Positions 39,799 through 47,270 of a stretch of 47,588 nucleotides of DNA are shown in pieces. How positions within the stretch are numbered: the first letter of the stretch is position 1; every line of letters begins with the position of its first letter. The stretch comes from Polyangiaceae bacterium (GTDB taxonomy: Bacteria > Myxococcota_A > Polyangia > Polyangiales > Polyangiaceae): the NCBI GenBank assembly GCA_025936045.1, contig JAICUB010000047.1, forward strand, positions 1 through 47,588, written 5' to 3'. The translations under genes and the position numbers were made by a program. The notes under the pieces were generated by a model, which searched no databases, was not told the origin of the DNA, and saw only the letters and a list, made by a program, of their open reading frames with translations.

Positions 39799-41970
39799 CT
39801 ACTTCCCCGCGCCCTGAACGCGCGCCTTCTTCACGACGTCGCCTTCGGACAGGCGATCCCAGCCCGGACCCGCGTGACCGATGAGGGCGTATTCGCCGTC
39901 GAGGTGCGGCTCGCGCCCGAGCGTCACGAAGAATTGGCTCGAACCAGTATCGCGGCCGCTGAGTGCGATGCCGACGCTGCCGGCGTCGAAGGGTGCAGGT
40001 GAGGTCTCGCAACGGAGCGGCGGGCGCGGCGCACCACCGTAGCCGTCGCCGTCCGGATCGCCGAGCTGCACGACGAACCCCGGGACGACTCGGTGGACGA
40101 CGATGCCGTCGAAAAACTTCGCGTTCGCGAGCTCGGCGATGCGCGTGGCGGCCGTCGGTGCAAGCGCTGGATCGAGCTCGAGCGTGAAGGTGCCCGCGTC
40201 CGTCTCGACCTCGAGCCGTGCGGGAGCGCGGAGCGCAGCAGCGAGCTCGGCCGGCGGTGAGCTCGGCGGGTCGAACGTCGTGCAGCGGCGATCGTGGTCG
40301 CCGAGCTGATGCAGCGCCTTCTCGGCGTGCTGGCGCAGCGTGGGGTTGTCGCTCTTGCAGGCGCTTTCCAGCCGAGCCTTCGCGGTGAGCAGGTCGAGCC
40401 GGCCCGCCGCGTCCGCGAGATTGGTGCGGACTTCGACGAGCGGCGAGGCGTCCCAGCGCTCGAGCGCGGCGGTGAGCGCGTGCGTGACGGCGGGAGCGGG
40501 CGAATCTGGAGCGCCCGTCCCGGACGCGCGCTCGGGGTGGTCGGCGAGAAGATGCGCCGCCGTCGCGACTTCACCGCCGAGCTTCGAATCGAGCGCGCGC
40601 GCGATGACGGCGCTGGCGTCGAGTTCGTCGTGCGTCGCGAGGAGCTCGAGCGCGCGCTCGCGCACGACAGCGTCGTCCGCCTCCGCGAGCGACTGCCAAG
40701 CGCGCAAGCGCTTGCCCTTCAGCGGCCCCCGGTCGAGCACCGCGAGCCGCGCGAGCCGCCCGCGCCGCCCGTTCGGAGTCGGGTCGCAGGCGGCGAGTGC
40801 CGCGCTTTCGCTGCCGCGCCCGGCCAGCAGCGACGCCGCAGCGCAACGCAGCGCAACGATGCGTCGCTCGAGCACCGGCGCGCCGTGCACGTCGAGCTTC
40901 ACGAGCCGGGACAGCGCGGGTCCGGCGCGATCCGGCGGCGGTTCGAGCGTGCCTAACAGCGTCGAGAGCACGCCGTAGCTCGCCTCGAGCAGTCGCGCGT
41001 CACTCGTCGCCTCGGGGTCGCCGAGCCAAACGAGCAAGGCGTCCGCGAGCGCCCGCTGTCCGGCGCCTCCCAAACGTCCGAGCCCGCGCACGGCGTCGGC
41101 ACGCTCGGACGGCGTCGAGCTCTTGGCCGCAACCACGCTCGCAAGGCTCGGCACCGCGCCGTCACCCGCCGCCGCGAGCGCCCGCACCGAAAGCGCGCGC
41201 CGCAATCCGGGGGTCCCGAGGGCTGCACGGGCTACATCGAGTAAGCGCGCCCGCACCGCGTCGTCCAGACGACCGAGGCGCGTGAACGCCTGCAACGCGC
41301 TCGCCACCGGCGCGTCGTGCCTGCCCGCAGCGTCGAGCAGCGCGACGAGCGTCGCGTCCTCGAGGCGATCGTCCCGTGCCGCGATCGCGCCGAGCGCCCA
41401 ACCGGCGGCGTCCCGCAGCGGTGCGCCGAGCGTGAGCCACGCTCGCAGGCCGTGCTCGGCGTCCGCGCCGCCGCAGCGACCGAGCGCGAACGCGATGCTC
41501 GAGAGCGGATCGAAGAGCGGCGTGGGCGTTTTCAGGTCGAAGGAGCGGTCGCTCGCGCGCCGGAAGAGCAAGCTCGCGGCCCGGAGCGTGAGCTCGCGTG
41601 CGCGTTCGTCCGCGCGCCCCGCGCACGTCTCGCCGAGACCGTACGCAGACCAAGTGACGACCTCCGCGTCGTCGTCACCGAGACTGCGCGACAAGAGCTC
41701 CGCCGCGTGTTCGTCGGCAATGCGCGCGAGCGCGCGCGCGGCCGCGCGGCGAACGCGAACGTCGCGGTTCTCGAGATCGCCCGCGTCGACATCGCGGCTC
41801 GCACGCCGCTCCTCGGCGGCCACGAGTGCGGCCACGCGCTGCTGCACGCGCGCGTCGGCGGAAGCGCCCGGCGTTGCGCCGGCGCTGGCATCCGCGCTCG
41901 GCCCCGCGGCTCCGTGCGAACCGCACCCCGTGATCAGCACGAGCCCGAGCGCACCGGCACGGCGCCTCAT
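39799..41970 (-). CDS. Lipoprotein with HEAT-like repeats fused to a cyclophilin-type prolyl isomerase
   Basis: 723 residues from the ATG at 41970, which overlaps the YdcF-like stop (ATGA). Signal peptide with lipobox LITGC (Cys16). Residues about 40-570 consist of Ala/Leu/Arg-rich helical pairs of the HEAT/PBS-lyase type (for example NRDVRVRRAAARALARIAD, DDAEVVTWSAYGLGE, VVRERALELLATHDELDAS). The cyclophilin domain fills 584-723: FFDGIVVHRVVPGFVVQLGDP holds the catalytic Arg and Gln, GSSQFFVTLG the central strand, and LDGEYALIGHAG the site of the CypA Trp (Tyr here). Cyclophilins catalyse cis-trans isomerisation of prolyl bonds. Location is inferred to be periplasmic or surface. The repeat part may select clients. 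Confidence 0.9.
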   Translation of the reverse strand: MRRRAGALGLVLITGCGSHGAAGPSADASAGATPGASADARVQQRVAALVAAEERRASRDVDAGDLENRDVRVRRAAARALARIADEHAAELLSRSLGDDDAEVVTWSAYGLGETCAGRADERARELTLRAASLLFRRASDRSFDLKTPTPLFDPLSSIAFALGRCGGADAEHGLRAWLTLGAPLRDAAGWALGAIAARDDRLEDATLVALLDAAGRHDAPVASALQAFTRLGRLDDAVRARLLDVARAALGTPGLRRALSVRALAAAGDGAVPSLASVVAAKSSTPSERADAVRGLGRLGGAGQRALADALLVWLGDPEATSDARLLEASYGVLSTLLGTLEPPPDRAGPALSRLVKLDVHGAPVLERRIVALRCAAASLLAGRGSESAALAACDPTPNGRRGRLARLAVLDRGPLKGKRLRAWQSLAEADDAVVRERALELLATHDELDASAVIARALDSKLGGEVATAAHLLADHPERASGTGAPDSPAPAVTHALTAALERWDASPLVEVRTNLADAAGRLDLLTAKARLESACKSDNPTLRQHAEKALHQLGDHDRRCTTFDPPSSPPAELAAALRAPARLEVETDAGTFTLELDPALAPTAATRIAELANAKFFDGIVVHRVVPGFVVQLGDPDGDGYGGAPRPPLRCETSPAPFDAGSVGIALSGRDTGSSQFFVTLGREPHLDGEYALIGHAGPGWDRLSEGDVVKKARVQGAGK

Positions 41971-42443
41971 CGTGTCGCTCGAAGCCAGTCGAAAAACCAC
42001 GCGCCGCGTTCGCGCAGTCCACGTACGACGAGCCGATGCGCCGAAACCGGCGGCGACGTGGCCGCCACGGGCTCCGCGGCGAACCCTTCACGCCGGAAGC
42101 TCCAGAGCGCGCGCGCGACATGCCAATCACAGCTCACGAGCCCGATGTGGCGACAGCCGAGCGGCGCGAGCAAGCGCGCGGTGAGCACCGCGTTGTCGTG
42201 CGTCGTATGCGACGCGCGCTCGAGCAGCAGCCGTTCGCGCGGAACGCCCGCCGTCACGAGCTCGTCTCCCAGCCGATCGGCCTCCACGCACCCCTCCCAA
42301 ACGCGCCCGCCGGTGACCACCACGCGCGGCGCGAGTCCCGCGCGAAACGCTTCCGCTGCGCGCGCGACCCGTCGTGCCGCCGCGGACGGCAACGCGCCGG
42401 CGGCGACCCGGCAGCCGAGCAGCACCAGCGCGTCGAAGGGCAT
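41967..42443 (-). CDS. YdcF-like (DUF218/ElyC family) protein
   Basis: 158 residues from the ATG at 42443. The frame is open further upstream but only as antisense shadow of the Mpo1-like gene. DUF218 motifs: DALVLLGCRVAAG (4-16), RVARAAEAFRAGLAPRVVVTGG with the phosphate-binding loop, and ASHTTHDNAVLTARLL followed by LVSCDWHVARALWSFRREG. YdcF/ElyC/SanA proteins act in envelope or polysaccharide-related functions that are poorly defined. This copy lacks the N-terminal membrane segments seen in SanA/ElyC. It shares its first base with the preceding stop (TGATG) and its stop with the next start. Confidence 0.83.
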   Translation of the reverse strand: MPFDALVLLGCRVAAGALPSAAARRVARAAEAFRAGLAPRVVVTGGRVWEGCVEADRLGDELVTAGVPRERLLLERASHTTHDNAVLTARLLAPLGCRHIGLVSCDWHVARALWSFRREGFAAEPVAATSPPVSAHRLVVRGLRERGAWFFDWLRATR

Positions 42444-42895
42444 CAGTGAGCGCCGCGTTCGAATGCTCGTTCCACGAGCCAGGCGGGGCCGACGAGCAGG
42501 TGCAGGAGGTTCTTGAGAAACGCGGGCGAGCGCCGTTCGTACCGCGCGTGTCCGACGAACTGAAGCGCCCAGCCGGCGAGAAACAGCGCCAGCCCCGCCG
42601 TCCACGGCAGCGCTCTTCCGACGAGCACGAACGCGGCGAGCAGCGCCCCCGTTACGACGCCGAGCCAGCGTGCCTGCGCCACGTAGAACAGGATGATCGC
42701 CGCGGCCACGAGCTCGGCGAGCGAGATTCGGTGTCCGGCGCCGGCTCCGAACGACACGAGCGCGAGCAGCGACGCCGCGCCGACGACGATGCTCGGGATC
42801 CCGATGAAATGGCAGAGCTCGTTCGCCGACGAGCGGTGAAACCCCTCGTACTCGGCGAGCCGAGCTCGCATCGGCGCCGGAACCTCGAAGCGCAT
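42443..42895 (-). CDS. Mpo1-like (DUF962) membrane protein
   Basis: 150 residues, ATG start. Signature YEGFHRSSANELCHFIGIP (16-34) and the C-terminal WALQFVGHARYERRSPAFLKNLLHLLVGPAWL match the yeast Mpo1 family, whose members oxidise 2-hydroxy fatty acids with an iron centre held by conserved histidines. Here His20, His29, His115 and His131 are candidates. Three to four membrane helices lie between and around these motifs. It is the first gene of an operon with YdcF-like, HEAT/cyclophilin and desulfhydrase-like genes. The catalytic assignment to lipid alpha-oxidation is by homology only. Confidence 0.82.
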   Translation of the reverse strand: MRFEVPAPMRARLAEYEGFHRSSANELCHFIGIPSIVVGAASLLALVSFGAGAGHRISLAELVAAAIILFYVAQARWLGVVTGALLAAFVLVGRALPWTAGLALFLAGWALQFVGHARYERRSPAFLKNLLHLLVGPAWLVERAFERGAH

Positions 42896-42970
42896 GCGAC
42901 GCGGCTAGAGCTAGCACTCGTGCGTGCGGAAGCCAAAACGGCGCAGCGCGGACAAAAGCGCGTGTTGCCT

Positions 42971-42995
42971 CTCGAGCACCAGGCTCGAGGCCTGG
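42971..42995. terminator. Two overlapping, mutually exclusive hairpins
   Basis: CTCGAGC (42971-42977) can pair with GCTCGAG (42983-42989), while CCAGGC (42979-42984) can pair with GCCTGG (42990-42995). The two cannot form together. The site lies 10 bp beyond the stop of the minus-strand FKBP gene in a 110 bp gap, so termination of that transcript is the simplest reading. No T-run is directly adjacent, though TTTT occurs further on. Confidence 0.4.
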
Positions 42996-43005
42996 CGATG
43001 GCTGC

Positions 43006-43956
43006 TCACTTGAACGAAATCAATTCCATATCGAAGACGAGGTCGCCCGACGGCGCGCCCGGGCGCGCCGGCTTCTCGCCGTACGCGAGCGCCGCGGGGA
43101 TCCAGACCCGCATTTTGTCCCCCGTGACCATCAGCGGCACGCTTTCCGTCCAGCCGCGGATCACTTGGTTCAAGCCGATGGTGAGCGGCGAGCCTCGCAT
43201 CACCGAGCTGTCGAACATCTTTCCGTCTTTCGTCCAGCCCGTGTAGTGCATCGTCACGCGGCTCGCGGCCGTGGGGTGCTCGGCGCCGCTGCCTTTCTGC
43301 AAGATCTCGTAGGCGAGGCCGTCCGGTAGCTTGGTTGCGTCCTTCGGCGGCGCCTTCACGTCCGCCGGCGCTTTCGGCGCCTCCGGAATCGCAATCAGCT
43401 CGAGGTCGAGCACGAGGTCGTCCGTCGGCGCGCCCGGGGCGTTGCCGTACGCGAGCGCCGCCGGCATCCATATGCGGCGCTTCTCGCCCTCGACCATTTG
43501 CTCGAGCGCCTCCACCCACCCCGGCGGTTCCTGCGACAGATTGAGCAGCGCGGGCTCACCGCCGCCGAACGCGCGCCCGTTCGGTGCGTAGCCGCGAAAT
43601 TGCGCGCGTACGCTGTCGGTGGCCTTCGGGTGCTTCTTGCCGGTGCCCTTCGTGAGCACCAGCATGGAAAGTCCGCTCTTCGTCTTGATCGCGTCCTTCG
43701 GCGGCGTGCGGTCGGGCGGTGGCTCCGCCGAAGCCGCGGCAGACGCGCTTGCCGCCGCGTTCCGTGCGGCGCTCGCCGCCGCCGCAGCCTCCGCCGCTCG
43801 CGCCGCTGCGCTCGCGGCCGCCGCCGCGTTGTGCGCCGGCGTGGCGCTCGGTATCGCCGTGTCCGTCGGCGGCGTGTCTTGCTTCTTTTCACACGCGGCG
43901 AAGACCAGGAGCGCACAGGGCAAAAGCGACCATTCGAAGCGGATTGAACGCGCCAT
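43006..43956 (-). CDS. Lipoprotein with tandem FKBP-type prolyl isomerase domains
   Basis: 316 residues from the ATG at 43956. Signal peptide with lipobox FAAC (Cys22), a Pro/Thr segment, an Ala-rich helical spacer (43-78) and two FKBP domains (about 92-190 and 210-315). Domain 2 keeps the catalytic signature: HYTG (Tyr238), FDSS (Phe248/Asp249), VIRGW (265-269), AYG (Tyr292) and VFDMEL. Domain 1 is degenerate: QFRG for HYTG, FGGG for FDSS, and EPPGW for VIxGW. So only the C-terminal domain is likely to isomerise prolyl bonds, and domain 1 may bind clients. It is exported and membrane-anchored. It is the divergent neighbour of an MFS transporter. Confidence 0.92.
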   Translation of the reverse strand: MARSIRFEWSLLPCALLVFAACEKKQDTPPTDTAIPSATPAHNAAAAASAAARAAEAAAAASAARNAAASASAAASAEPPPDRTPPKDAIKTKSGLSMLVLTKGTGKKHPKATDSVRAQFRGYAPNGRAFGGGEPALLNLSQEPPGWVEALEQMVEGEKRRIWMPAALAYGNAPGAPTDDLVLDLELIAIPEAPKAPADVKAPPKDATKLPDGLAYEILQKGSGAEHPTAASRVTMHYTGWTKDGKMFDSSVMRGSPLTIGLNQVIRGWTESVPLMVTGDKMRVWIPAALAYGEKPARPGAPSGDLVFDMELISFK

Positions 43957-43962
43957 GGCGCG
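43949..43962. promoter_or_regulatory. 14 bp palindrome containing both divergent start codons
   Basis: CGCGCCATGGCGCG is a perfect palindrome. Its central CATG supplies ATG on both strands: plus-strand 43955-43957 for the MFS gene and minus-strand 43956-43954 for the FKBP gene. If both starts are real there is no intergenic space. An alternative MFS start is GTG at 44003, which would leave about 46 bp. Confidence 0.5.
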
Positions 43963-45250
43963 CGATTCTGGACGACTCGGCGCGTTCAAGCAATCGTCGG
44001 GCGTGCCTCGCAGTGCCCTCCCGCGCGCCGTCGTCCTGCTCGGCATCACGAGCCTCTTTACCGACGTGGCGACGGAAATGATTTTTCCGCTGCTCCCCGT
44101 CTTCATCGCCTCGCTCGGCGGCGGCGCGACCTTCCTCGGCCTCATCGAGGGTCTCGCCGACACCACCTCGAGCCTGCTCAAGCTCGCCTCCGGCTATTGG
44201 GGCGATCGGCCAGGCAGCAAAAAGCCGCTCGTGCTCTGCGGCTACGGGCTCGCGACGGTCGCGCGTCCGTTCGTCGCGCTCGCGACGGCGCCTTGGCACG
44301 TGCTCGTCGTTCGCGTCACCGATCGCATCGGCAAAGGCCTGCGTTCGTCGCCGCGCGACGCGCTCATCGCCGCGTCCGTCTCCAACGCCGAAGCGGGCCG
44401 CGCCTTCGGCTTCCACAACGCGATGGATCACACTGGAGCCGTTCTCGGCCCGGTCACGGCGACCTTGCTCTTGAAGTTGGGTCTGCCGCTCCGCACCGTC
44501 TTTTGGGTAGCGGCGGTGCCCGGCCTGTTCGCACTCGCCGCAGCGGCCTTCGTGCGCGAACCGCCCGTCGCGGACGATGCGCACGGCTCGGACGACACCG
44601 GTACGACGCGCGCAGCGCCGAGCGCTGCGCCCTCGCACGCCCGCCTCGTCGACACGGGGCCGCCCGTGGCCGCGAGTGAGCGGCTCCCGAGCGCCCTCAA
44701 GACGTACTGCGCCATCCTCGCCGTCTTTTCGCTCGGCGGCTCGTCCGACGCATTTTTGCTGCTGCGCGCCCGCGACGTCGGCGTCGATGTCGCGCTCCTG
44801 CCGCTGCTCTGGACCGCCTTCAACGCGTCCAAGCTCGTGAGCTCGTATTTCGGCGGCTCGTTCTCGGATCGCGCGCCGCGCGTCTTCCTGATCGTCTCGG
44901 GTTGGATCGTGTACGCGCTCACGTACCTCGCGTTCGCGTTCGCGCATCTGCCGTGGCACGCGTGGGCGCTCTTTGTCGTCTACGGCACGTACTACGGCCT
45001 GACCGAGCCCGTCGAAAAGGCGCTCGTGCGCGACATCACGAGCCCTCGACTCCGGTCGCGCGCTTACGGTCTCTACAACTTCGTCATCGGGATCTGCACG
45101 CTGCCCGCCGGGCTTCTTACCGGCTGGCTCTGGGACCACGTGAGCGCGTTCGTCGCGCTCGCGACCGGCGCCGCCCTCGCCGCCGTGGCGTCCCTCGCGC
45201 TCCTCGTCTGGGCTCGTGGCAAAGGGCGCGTTGTGCCGGCCCAGGCGTAA
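43955..45250 (+). CDS. Major facilitator superfamily transporter
   Basis: 431 residues with the ATG at 43955, or 415 with the GTG at 44003, which begins just before the first helix (VPRSALPRAVVLLGITSLF). Twelve membrane helices. Motifs FTDVATEMIFPLLPVFIASLGGGATFLGLIEGLADTTSSLLKLASGYWGDRPGSKKPLV and RVTDRIGKGLRSSPRDALIAAS are typical of the sub-family of MFS proteins annotated as YfnC/bacterial multidrug-type. A Pro/Ala/Ser loop separates the halves (about 195-240). It ends 17 bp before the S41 protease, which is likely co-transcribed. Substrate unknown. Confidence 0.9.
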   Translation: MARDSGRLGAFKQSSGVPRSALPRAVVLLGITSLFTDVATEMIFPLLPVFIASLGGGATFLGLIEGLADTTSSLLKLASGYWGDRPGSKKPLVLCGYGLATVARPFVALATAPWHVLVVRVTDRIGKGLRSSPRDALIAASVSNAEAGRAFGFHNAMDHTGAVLGPVTATLLLKLGLPLRTVFWVAAVPGLFALAAAAFVREPPVADDAHGSDDTGTTRAAPSAAPSHARLVDTGPPVAASERLPSALKTYCAILAVFSLGGSSDAFLLLRARDVGVDVALLPLLWTAFNASKLVSSYFGGSFSDRAPRVFLIVSGWIVYALTYLAFAFAHLPWHAWALFVVYGTYYGLTEPVEKALVRDITSPRLRSRAYGLYNFVIGICTLPAGLLTGWLWDHVSAFVALATGAALAAVASLALLVWARGKGRVVPAQA

Positions 45251-45267
45251 GCTAGGATCCGGCTCCC

Positions 45268-47268
45268 ATGGCTCGCCTGGCCGCCCGCGCCGCGTTCTTG
45301 GGCGGCCTTGCGCTGCTCGGGCTGTCGTACGGCTTCTTGCATGGCGAGCGCGCCCCGCAGCGGGTGAGCGTTCGACGGAGCGCGCCCGCGGCTCCGCCTT
45401 CCGCGCCCTCGGCGGCCGTTGCCCCGGCGCCCGTCGCTTCCGCCTTTCCGGCGAGCCCCGAGGAAATGAGCTGCCAAGACGAAGCGCTCGTCCCGCCGAC
45501 CGGGCATCCCGCCGGTTTGAGTTGCGTGGACGCGCGCTCGCTCATGCAGGAGATCAAACAACGCTTCGCCGCTGATCTCCCCGAGCCGCTTCCGAACGCC
45601 TTCGCGGAGAGCCTGACGAGCTGGCTCGACCCGCACGGGCTCTGGTCGGCGTCGGCGGACGCGCCCACGGGGCCGCTCATCGCGAACGACGCCGTCGCGT
45701 TGCTCTCCGAAATGCGCGATCTGCCGACGAGCAAAGCGCCGTGCGCGGCGGCGTCCGAAATCGGAGCCGCGCTTGCCCGCTGGATCGCGGAGCTCCAGGT
45801 CGCGTTCGACTCTGCGAGCGACGGGGCGCCCCCGCTGCCGCGCGAGAGCGCTGACGAGCTCGCTCTCGCGTCCGCCTTCGAAGACGGCGACGTGACGGTA
45901 CCCGCGCGTCACCTCGCCGCGGAGCTCGGCCGTCGCGTAGGCAGCGTTTCGGCGTCCTACGGCGGGACGCTGCAGCCGTTCGTGCGTGCGGCGCGTGAGC
46001 GCTTCCTGCCGACGCTCGAAGGGGCCGAGTGGCAACGCGTCGTGCTCGCGGCCGCGGTCCGCAGCTTCGTGAGCGTCGTGGATCCGCACGGCGCGTGGGC
46101 GCCGCTCGACGAAGAATGGTCGCTCTACGCGGACGATCCGAGCTTCGACGACGACGAGCGGCTGTGGGGCGACATGCTCCGAACGGCGCTCGGCGTCCGC
46201 GTCGTCGACGCCCCGACGCCGCCGCTCGAGATGGACGATCTCGTGCTCTCGATCCAGGGCGTTCCGACCGTCGGCCTGAGCGTCGAGCAAGTCGAGCAGC
46301 TCGCGCGCGCGGACCTCGCGGCGCCGCCGTCACTCGGACGTTCCGTCGTCGTGCTGCGCGCGGGGGAAGACGCGCCTCGCGAGCTCGTGGTCGAGCCGGA
46401 CGCCGCGGTCGACGACGAAGGCGACCTCGGCGAGGACGAAGTCGCGTCCAGCAAACACGCGACGTCCGACGCGGAGCTCGCGGTCGATTTCGTGCCGTAC
46501 GGCCGCGGCAACGCGGAGGTCATCACCATTCGTTACGTCGGTGACGACCTCGGCGAGCGCGTTGCCGCCGCCGTTGCCGACGCGCTGCAAGCGCGCACCC
46601 CTCCGCTCGGCATCCTGCTCGACCTGCGTGGCAACGGCGGCGGCTCGACGGACGGCGCCGCCGCGGCCCTCGGCGTGTTCGCCCCCGGCGTGCCCGCCTT
46701 CCCGCTGCTTCATCGCGGCCAGGTGACGGAAGTGCTCGCCGCCCAAGCCCCCGGCTCCCCGGCGCGCTGGCGAGGCCCGGTCGCCGCCCTGGTGGACGGC
46801 GCAACGGCGAGCGCCGCCGAGATGCTCGCCGGCGGCCTCTCGAAGTACCGCCGGGGTCCCCTGCTCGGCCAGCGCACCTATGGAAAAGGCTGTGTTCAAG
46901 AGTACTTCCGCGATCGCGTCGGCGCCGGCGTCTTGCGGCTCACGACGCGGCTCTACGCATTGCCGGACGGTTCGCCCGTGCAGCGCCGCGGTCTCGTGCC
47001 CGATTTCTTCGTCGGACCGGATGAATCCGGCGAGCGCGAGGCGGACATGCAGGGAAGCCTCGAGCCCGCGCCCGGACCGGACGTGCGTGTCCCGTTCACG
47101 CCCGGCCCCGCCTGGCCTCGGATTTCCGGCCGTGTTGGACCGTGCGCTGACAGCGTCATTTGTGCCGCGTTGCGTAAAGCGGGCGGAATCCCGGTGGCAC
47201 GCGCTCGCCCCGAGCCGGCCGCACGAAAACGCCGAGCCCCGCGCCCCCACGGGCCCACGAGCCGGTAA
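45268..47268 (+). CDS. C-terminal processing peptidase (S41 family) with a duplicated N-terminal segment
   Basis: 666 residues. A signal anchor (about 5-24) is followed by a Pro/Ala-rich linker (35-62) and a large helical N-terminal region. The typical S41 segment SFVSVVDPHGAWAPLDEEW (266-284) is preceded by a similar SLTSWLDPHGLWSAS (115-129), so part of this region may be duplicated. A PDZ-like segment follows (DDLVLSIQGVPTVGLSVEQVEQL, 323-345). The protease core has ILLDLRGNGGGSTDGA (449-464), nucleophile Ser515 in DGATASAAEML and Lys540 in GQRTYGKGCVQEYF, i.e. the Ser/Lys dyad of tail-specific proteases. The C-terminus is basic (AARKRRAPRP). It should act in the periplasm on substrate C-termini. 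Confidence 0.9.
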   Translation: MARLAARAAFLGGLALLGLSYGFLHGERAPQRVSVRRSAPAAPPSAPSAAVAPAPVASAFPASPEEMSCQDEALVPPTGHPAGLSCVDARSLMQEIKQRFAADLPEPLPNAFAESLTSWLDPHGLWSASADAPTGPLIANDAVALLSEMRDLPTSKAPCAAASEIGAALARWIAELQVAFDSASDGAPPLPRESADELALASAFEDGDVTVPARHLAAELGRRVGSVSASYGGTLQPFVRAARERFLPTLEGAEWQRVVLAAAVRSFVSVVDPHGAWAPLDEEWSLYADDPSFDDDERLWGDMLRTALGVRVVDAPTPPLEMDDLVLSIQGVPTVGLSVEQVEQLARADLAAPPSLGRSVVVLRAGEDAPRELVVEPDAAVDDEGDLGEDEVASSKHATSDAELAVDFVPYGRGNAEVITIRYVGDDLGERVAAAVADALQARTPPLGILLDLRGNGGGSTDGAAAALGVFAPGVPAFPLLHRGQVTEVLAAQAPGSPARWRGPVAALVDGATASAAEMLAGGLSKYRRGPLLGQRTYGKGCVQEYFRDRVGAGVLRLTTRLYALPDGSPVQRRGLVPDFFVGPDESGEREADMQGSLEPAPGPDVRVPFTPGPAWPRISGRVGPCADSVICAALRKAGGIPVARARPEPAARKRRAPRPHGPTSR

Positions 47269-47270
47269 CC

